DNA from: Spirodela intermedia
Lineage: Eukaryota > Streptophyta > Magnoliopsida > Alismatales > Araceae
Direction: 5' to 3'
Length of the DNA: 64,000 bases
NCBI GenBank assembly: GCA_902729315.2
Contig: LR746277.1
Location: forward strand, 1,865,001 to 1,929,000
Part shown: one piece after another, positions 57,666 to 64,000 of the stretch
How the letters are laid out: each line of letters starts with the position of its first letter
Position numbering within the stretch: the stretch's first letter is position 1
Translations under genes and position numbers: made by a program
Notes under the pieces: model-generated
What the model saw: the letters and a program-made list of their open reading frames with translations, nothing else
The model's database searches: none
What the model was told of the DNA's origin: nothing

Positions 57666-58049
57666 CGAGTTCAATTCCCCTGCTCCCTGCTCTTCTTCTC
57701 CAGCTCCTCACACCCAGCTCGAAAGTAGTCCACAGTCGCCCCTCCAACGACGATCTCGAGCTCTTGTTCCTGGCCACAAATTCAATTGCAGCCGTTCGAA
57801 AGACAGGAGGAACGGAGGGCCACGCGCTCGCCCGCTACATGTTCGAGCAAATGCCTGAACAAGGATAATGTTTGGCGCCTCAACGGATTCGTGTGGCTGT
57901 CGAGGCTGGTGGAAACCGTTGTCCTAGGCTTTCCAATGCGCTGAGTCTGAGCTCAGGCAACCAGCCCCAGGCTTCTTTGAAGATACAACCTTGGCCAAGA
58001 CCCATCCACTATCAGCGGGCCAAAGCCCAACACTTGATAATCAAGGAAA

Positions 58050-58085
<36 letters not shown>

Positions 58086-60353
58086 CATAAGACTTAAACA
58101 TGATTGAGATTCCAGCCCCAACCCAAATATGAGTGAGATTCATGATATAAAGATGCATTTTTTGTACATCTAAAGATGAGAAGGAGAGATAATTACTCTA
58201 ATTAGGTAGATTTTCCAGTAGAATAGATGAAACCCTTATTCTGGGTTTTGTTTAAATATAAAAAAGGAATTAAACTACTCTCAAAAGAAAACTCTTATCC
58301 AGCAAACTCGAGATATATGCAGGCAAGAAGCTTTACGAACTTGTCTAGTCAGGAGTAAAAGAGCGCAGTAGTATGATATTTGGTGAAAAAACCAGCTGCC
58401 TACAAAGGAAAAGAGAAAATGCCATGAAAATATGCCACATTTAAGAGGAAATCAATTAAAATCAAGTTGATAATAATTTAAATGGTAGCTTTGTTGTCGT
58501 AGTACAAAGGAGAAGTAGATGCATGAACATCCATCAAGATGAGTGCGTAAAAATTGCAACTAGGCTATCTTGGGTGCAGGACTAGCTCTAGTTTTTAATA
58601 GGATACCCATAGCGATGGGCTAAAGAAACAATGATTTTTATTATGTTTCCTTAAAAATAATAGTTTCTCAAAAAAGCATGAACTAGTATGTCAAACTTGC
58701 AGTCTGAAGATCTAAACTAAAAATAGATTAGAACACTAAAGTAAAATGCAGTGTGCCTTGCACTGCCTCTTACACTCATTGCAGTATAAGCTGCGAATAT
58801 CAACGAAGTGGTGGGAATTAGACAATCCAACTTTGCCACAATATATCAGTTCAATAAATGGCTATAAGTAGAATAGGTTGTGCTGTCTGAGTTCGTTTCA
58901 GATAGCTCAACTTATATTATAATATGAGACTAACTATATATGGCAAGAATCACACAAATGGGATTAATAATTTTATATTCAAGTATTTCGGATGAAAAGT
59001 ATAGTATTACTAGGGGATGAAATTTTGTGACATTCATCTAACCTAGTAAAAAATATAAAGATGGAAGCTGCATACATGCACAATAGACACTCATTGTGAC
59101 ATTTACCTATGGCAAAGTGTTGCCATTGTCACCCTAGGCAGCCATAGAGGACATGGGTAAAAGTCACATAGCATATAATGATGGATCAATATTCATATGG
59201 TGTCTAGCTCATGAATCAAAGCCCACATGAATTAAATAATACTTGAGGACTTGAGAGTTTAGGAATCCATTTAATTATAAAAGAAAAACCCTTTTGTGAC
59301 TAGTTATAACCATTGTTTATGTGGAACTTGGCTAACATTGAGTGTTTCTTGTTGACAAAGTGGTCATAATCTATTCATGTCACCTTATTATAATGTTTTT
59401 GATATGCAAATTCATCATATTGAAAAGTAATACTTTGTTTTTGTATTTTATGATTGACAATAAACATACTCATCAATTGTTGGTTTTGAATACATTCTTT
59501 AAATTTCAAGTAACTTTATTATTGAAGGATTCAACTTAACATCTCTAACAATGCAAAGAATGAAGGTTGTTTTCTTTTATAGCCTAGAATCAAGATTTTT
59601 CAAGTAATCATTCATTCATAATCAGACCAACATAGGGAACCAGATCATTCTAAAAATATGGAACAAGGAAATTCCTCAAATTTATCTTTGAGGACGATCG
59701 AGAATTTGACTCAAACATTTTACTCATTATACTTCAAGAAAAATTATTCTATAGAATGAACTGATATCAAAAATTATTTATCCTATAATGTACCTCAATT
59801 ACTTGTATCACCTTATCCTGTAGCCATGATTTCATGCCTTAATTGACTGATTTTGGTGAATTGAGATGGGAATAATAAATGTTGGCTTTGGTAGCCTTAA
59901 ATGTTTTAATGATGATAACGGGTAATAAAGTAATAACATAATGATGAAACAATCATACCTACTGTAAATCACAAAGATTAAATCAGATATCAAACCATGA
60001 GAAAATCACTCAAAGGTAAAATGATCTACATGCACACTTTGAATGATTAAATGATTTTTGGATGCAAGTTTAGGTCATAGAGATATGTATGGAAAGATGA
60101 GTAAAAACATGATATAAAAATCAGCACATCAGAATTCAAATATCTATATTTGTCATTACTTTGCAAGATTAGTTATTTTTTTATGGAGCTTAAACTTTAA
60201 GAATGTATGAGACATAGCATATTGTTTTCTAACTATCGAAAATGACCATTTGATGAATAAGTTGCATCTAAAAGAGACATCTCAACCCATTTTAAGGAGA
60301 AGTGAAAAAGACAAAAAATCAAAAGAAAGAGTTACAATACCCACATTCATCAT
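57666..60353. other. intergenic, upstream of alanyl-tRNA synthetase
   Basis: The GC-richer promoter-proximal part runs to about 57.95 kb, then AT-rich DNA. Contains the microsatellite at 58053-58082. No gene seen further right. Confidence 0.45.
58053..58082. repeat. (GA)15 microsatellite
   Basis: Uninterrupted GA run about 390 bp upstream of the alanyl-tRNA synthetase start codon. Confidence 0.95.
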
Positions 60354-60524
60354 TGTAGATACGAGAGAGGAAAATCTTAGAATCTATAATCCTTCTCTAA
60401 GGAAGAAGAGGAGTACATGAGATTATATATAGAAGAGAAAAAGAAAGAGAGATGAAAAGAGAGAGAGAGAGAGAGAGAGATAATGAGCCATAGTGGGCCA
60501 AGAGTCCAATACCACTATTAAACA
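60354..60524 (-). repeat. 3' LTR of the small element
   Basis: 171 bp, including a (GA)n run at about 60458-60480 that the 5' LTR lacks. Confidence 0.8.
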
Positions 60525-60559
60525 CTCCCCCTCAAGCTCGAACATATGAGTTATATATG

Positions 60560-61300
60560 CCTAGCTTAGTACACAGTGTCGCGGGCATCGAAGTCAATGC
60601 TCAAGGCGTTAGAAGTGATGCTCGAGCACAAGGCGTTGGGAGGCAACATGCGAGGCATTGGGAGGCAGCACGGGGCGGCAGGAGGCAACTCATGAGGTGT
60701 TTCAGGAGGCGACGCACAAGGCATCGAGAGACAACGTGTGGGGAGTCGAGACGTGGCACAAGGCACCAAGACACGACGCATGAGGCATTGGGAAGCGAGA
60801 CGCGAGGCGTCAGGGGGCAACGCACGAGGTGTCAAGAGGCGCCTAGAGGTGACGCACGAGGCACCGGGAGTTGACGCATGGGGCATCGGGAGGCTCGCTG
60901 CCGAGAGGAGAAGGCTGCCACCGCAAGAGGGCGGCGCGCCAAAGAGGGAGGCACCGGTGAGGTCAGAAGAGGCTGAGGACGACGGAGAAGGCGAGCACGA
61001 TGAAGTAGAGGAGGTGGACGAGGAGGAGAGCCTAGCCCAGGAGGACGTCGGGAGGCGACGCTCAGGGCGTCGGGAGGTGACGCATGGGGCATCAGGAAGC
61101 GACACTCGGGGCATCAAGAGGCGATGCACGGAGTGCCACGAGTCGACATGCAGGGCGTCGGGAGTCGATGCATGGGGCGTCAGGAGGTGACGCTTGGGGC
61201 GTCGGGAGGCTGGGGCCGCTAAGAGGAGAATGGCGCCATCGAAGAAGGGCACCACCAGAGGAGAGCGGCGCGCCAAAGAGGGAGGCGGCAGTGGCATGGT
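60560..61300. repeat. GC-rich ~22-24 bp repeat array with ~334-bp higher-order repeat
   Basis: Plus-strand units resemble GGGAGGCGACGCACGAGGCA followed by TC. The 26-bp block containing GGCGGCGCGCCAAAGAGGGA at 60927-60952 recurs at 61261-61286 with one change, offset 334 bp. Long frames on both strands (for example 60566-61297 minus, 60738-61190 plus) encode only low-complexity repeats and show no domain, so I do not call proteins. Confidence 0.75.
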
Positions 61301-61504
61301 GGGCTAGAGGAGCGACTGGTGGCTTGAAGGAGTGGCTAGTGGCGCCACAGCAGCCTAGAGAGGGGCGGAAGCAGAGGTGAGGAGGGTGACGCCGAAAGAA
61401 GAAGGAGAGTGATGGCAGAGATGACGACATCGGAAGAAGGAAGAGCGGTGACGCTAGAGATGGACGGCGCACCGGAGAGGACGACGACGATAAGGGATAC
61501 CTAA

Positions 61505-61517
61505 GGCTCTAATACCA
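61505..61517 (-). other. primer-binding site of the small element
   Basis: GGCTCTAATACCA, complementary to a TGGTATTAGAGCC primer site; one transition from the standard initiator tRNA-Met site. Directly adjoins the LTR. Confidence 0.75.
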
Positions 61518-61560
61518 TGTTGACACGAGAGGGGAAAATCTTCCTTCTCGTGTCAACATG
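61516..61560. repeat. 15-bp perfect inverted repeat at primer-site/LTR junction
   Basis: CATGTTGACACGAGA at 61516-61530 and its exact complement TCTCGTGTCAACATG at 61546-61560, with 15 bases between. The left arm spans the end of the primer site and the start of the LTR. The 3' LTR lacks the second arm. Confidence 0.9.
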
Positions 61561-61718
61561 AGAGGGAAGGTTTTCATTCTCTAAGAAGAAGAGTACATGA
61601 GATTATATAGATGAAGAAGAGTACATGAGATTATATAGAAGAGAAAAAGAAAGAGAGATGAAAAGAGAGATAAATAATAGGTCATAGTGGGTTGAGAGTC
61701 CGATACCACTATCGAACA
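61518..61718 (-). repeat. 5' LTR of the small element, with internal tandem duplication
   Basis: 201 bp. It is longer than the 3' LTR partly because GAAGAAGAGTACATGAGATT plus ATATAG is present twice (61585-61610 and 61613-61638, 28-bp period), and partly because of the inverted repeat near 61516-61560. Differences between the two LTRs mean either post-insertion change or recombination between copies. Confidence 0.8.
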
Positions 61719-62666
61719 ATCCTCAATAGAGTTCTTGCTATAAATCTACATCCTTGAGTATAAAAAATAAAAGAAGTTTTGTAATTACTTTAGTCATCAA
61801 AGGTTTCACCACTCATTAGCTACTTCATCATCTTTAAGTAAAGAAATCAAACAAAGGAAGGTACAAGAAAAACTAAAAAGTTATTTAATTATTGTTAACC
61901 TATTCTTTTACTCCCTATATTTGATGAGGCCTTAATGTTTCACAAAGGCTAACTAAAACCACAATGTTCAATAAATAAGCTTATTAAGGCATGAATATTC
62001 AGTGAAGACTAGTTGAAGTTGTAGTGCTGAGGCTACAGTATTTTATCTCCCTATTGATTTTTTATTTGTTTCATTATACTACCTAATTAAATCCAAATAT
62101 AAGGTTTCACTTTTAAGTGTTATCGCCATTATAAATTGGCAATCTTTGCTTCTTGCTACTAATCTTTCAATGTGAGCATCCATTGAAAAGAGAGCAGAAT
62201 AGGCTTAGTTTTAGCAAGCTATAACATAGTTTTGTTGAAATTCATGAAATAAAGATGTGTATGAAGAAAAGAGTAAATGCAACCCCACATAAGAGGAAGG
62301 GAAACGACTCCATGGTCAATGATGATGGATAAGTCATCTTCAACATCTATCAATACAAGATAGTAGCATAAATATATTTTGTCTAAGGGCGATCACAACA
62401 TGAGACACTAACCATACAAATACCTCGGGAAAACAGAACAACATGAGAAGTTGTAGCAGTATTATGCATGCAAGTGTAGTGCCAAGTTTCCTAATGAAGT
62501 AACACCATGACTGCACATGAAAGGAACATAGACAAGTAGTGGCCAAAAGGAAAAGAACAAAGAGATAACAATAATTGTAGCCATGAAAACAAAGAGAATG
62601 GAAAGCCATCACAAATCATAGTTAAGGTTTTCAGCTTTGTTATATGAATGATGTGAGTGGCTATAA
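61719..62666. other. intergenic, no gene seen
   Basis: AT-rich; short frames at 62340-62718 (minus) show hydrophobic but family-less sequence. Nothing is supported. Confidence 0.45.
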
Positions 62667-62833
62667 TAGATTGTTGGGCACATGACCCATTAAGTGAGCA
62701 CGTGACCCAAGTATTCACTCATATGGCGACTGTCCATAAGAAGAAGACGAAACATTTAATGTGGAGAGAGAAGATGGGGTCCACAGGAGAACTGGTCACG
62801 ACGAACCGATCTCATAGATCCGACACCCAAGTA

Positions 62834-62880
62834 TTCCTTATGACCTGGTCAGCCTCTATGGCGGACCAGGTCATAAGGAA
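62834..62880. repeat. 17-bp perfect inverted repeat upstream of LTR TATA box
   Basis: TTCCTTATGACCTGGTC at 62834-62850 and its exact complement at 62864-62880, with a 13-base loop. The right arm ends 84 bp upstream of the TATA box. Confidence 0.92.
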
Positions 62881-62964
62881 CCGAAATGGTTCGAGTGGAA
62901 GAGGAGTAAATATTGTTTCCCAAGGTATTCATTGGGCACAATTCCCAAGGTGACTCCTAGTCAC

Positions 62965-62972
62965 TATAAATA
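62965..62972 (+). promoter_or_regulatory. TATA box of the solo LTR
   Basis: TATAAATA in the context CACTATAAATAGAGGG, a canonical plant core promoter sequence. Confidence 0.6.
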
Positions 62973-63406
62973 GAGGGTCCCTTCTTATGTCTTGGCATTC
63001 TTCAAGCTTCTCTAACATCCTTCATTTAACAACTATCATCCCTGTAGAGAGAGTTTGAGGGTGGATCTCTAAAGAAAATCTTTGTTGGGTTGATAAGTGA
63101 TTAGTGAATTTATTTAAAAGCCAAGATCAAAGATTTTGTTTTTAAGTTTTTGGGGAGAACTCTTCTATACTTCGTTCACATTTAGTGTAGATTTTATCTT
63201 CACTTGTGGACGTAAAAGGTCAACCTCTAAACCACATAAAATTCTTGTCTCTTGATTGTGAGTTGTTTGTTTCTTATTTCTTTACTTCACAACTTTTGTG
63301 CATTCATATTGAACATTTTACTCTAATATATATGACATTCAAGTTGTAGTGATATGATATGTGGAGATGTAAATATCAGAGGGAGATTGAACCAATCCAA
63401 CTAGAT

Positions 63407-64000
63407 GAATTATCTTGACCACATCAGTACAACCCCTTTGTAACGTTGTCATAAATAGAAACTAAATAAATTACAATTATAATTTATGCGCTAATGCAGA
63501 AAAAAATAAATCTAAACTTGGTTTTATCTTAAGCTATAACTGAGCCACAAGGTTACTCCAACCCATTAACATATTCATTACATATAAATCATATGAAAAG
63601 GACACAAACCAAAATTATTGTTATAAATGGATTGTGTACAGAATTTAATCCATAGCTTTAGACAATAATATATATAAAGGCCTTTTTATATCATAAAGAA
63701 TTCCTCAGAAAAATTTGTTAACTCCTTGCCTTCTTCAATCCTTAGTTTTCACAAATCCCAATGAAGCATGATATTCAATATGCTTGTGAAATTTGTCATT
63801 TAAAGAGGCCATGAGTTTTAGCTGATAATGTTCATGCCCATACCCAGCTAGGATTCAGGACCAGGCCAGGAACATTTCTTATTTTCGGGCTTAATGCGAG
63901 GCCCACGATCAGAAAAATGGGTTGGCCCGAGCTCTGGGCTTCCCATCGCCACGCTTTTATGAAGGAGATTCATTCCATTGAGACCACGTTACTAGCATGC
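63407..64000. other. intergenic to window end, no gene seen
   Basis: AT-rich, ending in a GC-richer stretch (about 63880-63960) with GGCCC/GGGCC phrases. No open frame of note. Confidence 0.4.

Larger units (their letters stand above)
60354..61718 (-). mobile_element. non-autonomous copia-type LTR element (TRIM/LARD-like, 1.36 kb)
   Basis: Minus-strand element with 5' LTR 61518-61718 and 3' LTR 60354-60524. Both carry GAGAGrGGAAAATCTT, GAGTACATGAGATTATATA, GAAAAAGAAAGAGAGATG and AATACCACTATyrAACA-type ends. Primer site GGCTCTAATACCA (one change from GGCTCTGATACCA) abuts the 5' LTR at 61505-61517. The polypurine tract AGCTTGAGGGGGAG (minus) at 60525-60538 abuts the 3' LTR. The 5-bp flanks ATCAT and ATCCT match in four positions and may be the target duplication. 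The 0.98-kb interior is a GC-rich repeat array with no Gag or Pol. Its LTRs resemble those of the 38-43 kb copia element, so it may have been mobilised by that family. Confidence 0.82.
62672..63401 (+). mobile_element. probable solo LTR (~730 bp)
   Basis: Begins TGTTGGGCAC and ends AATCCAAC, one base short of the CCAACA that would mirror the start. Both sides carry TAGAT (62667-62671 and 63402-63406), a likely 5-bp target duplication. A TATAAATAG box at 62965-62973 followed by a CTTCTTATG leader region and a T-rich 3' half fits a U3-R-U5 layout on the plus strand. No internal domains or second LTR are in the window. Confidence 0.6.

Noticed and set aside
57666-57674. Three extra codons upstream of the alanyl-tRNA synthetase ATG
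   Set aside because: The upstream candidate start is TTG (TTG AAC TCG ATG); the first true ATG is at 57665.
60566-61297. 243-aa minus and 150-aa plus frames in the small LTR element
   Set aside because: Both consist of the encoded minisatellite on either strand; no Gag, Pol or other domain and low complexity.

Overview
The window is nuclear DNA from a flowering plant. Six genes have clear plant homologues. Five of them have no sign of decay, four carry spliceosomal GT-AG introns, and the rest of the DNA is AT-rich with relics of LTR retrotransposons. The ABC transporter, IPT and GATL coding regions are GC-rich while introns and intergenic DNA are AT-rich. That contrast suggests a monocot, but this is an inference; the species cannot be named from the sequence.

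Layout. 1-2.8 kb: AT-rich DNA with no gene. 2.8-8.1 kb (minus): complete seven-exon ABCB/MDR full transporter of 1287 aa. 8.1-17.2 kb: no gene, but several small tandem repeats (38 bp, about 88 bp, 30 bp) and an LTR relic. 17.3-19.0 kb (minus): an unidentified, probably decayed multi-exon gene with a signal peptide and a TATA box but no ATG. 19.6-20.7 kb (minus): single-exon adenylate isopentenyltransferase (cytokinin synthesis) with an unusual repeated C-terminal tail. 20.7-29.4 kb: no gene; a 275-300 bp tandem duplication and a 1.8 kb solo LTR with an intact target-site duplication. 29.4-30.5 kb (minus): single-exon GATL glycosyltransferase, head-to-head with a six-exon arginine/serine-rich splicing-factor-like gene (31.4-37.7 kb, plus). 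38.0-43.0 kb: decayed Ty1/copia element on the minus strand with LTRs, primer site and recognisable Gag, protease, integrase, RT and RNase H. 43.6-46.0 kb (plus): three-exon B12D/MLRQ-type complex I small subunit, convergent with a 13-exon organellar alanyl-tRNA synthetase (46.6-57.7 kb, minus). 57.7-64 kb: no gene; a 1.36 kb non-autonomous element related by its LTRs to the 38-43 kb copia element, and a 0.73 kb solo LTR.

The genes do not form a pathway. They are ordinary housekeeping and developmental loci: organellar translation, respiration, splicing, cell-wall pectin or xylan synthesis, cytokinin synthesis, and transport. The most interesting material is in the mobile DNA. There is an apparent autonomous/non-autonomous copia pair sharing LTRs and a repeated GC-rich leader. 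There are two solo LTRs with target duplications and striking inverted repeats or G-box clusters upstream of their TATA boxes. The other notable item is the repeat-bearing IPT tail. I found no wholly new gene system that I could defend.
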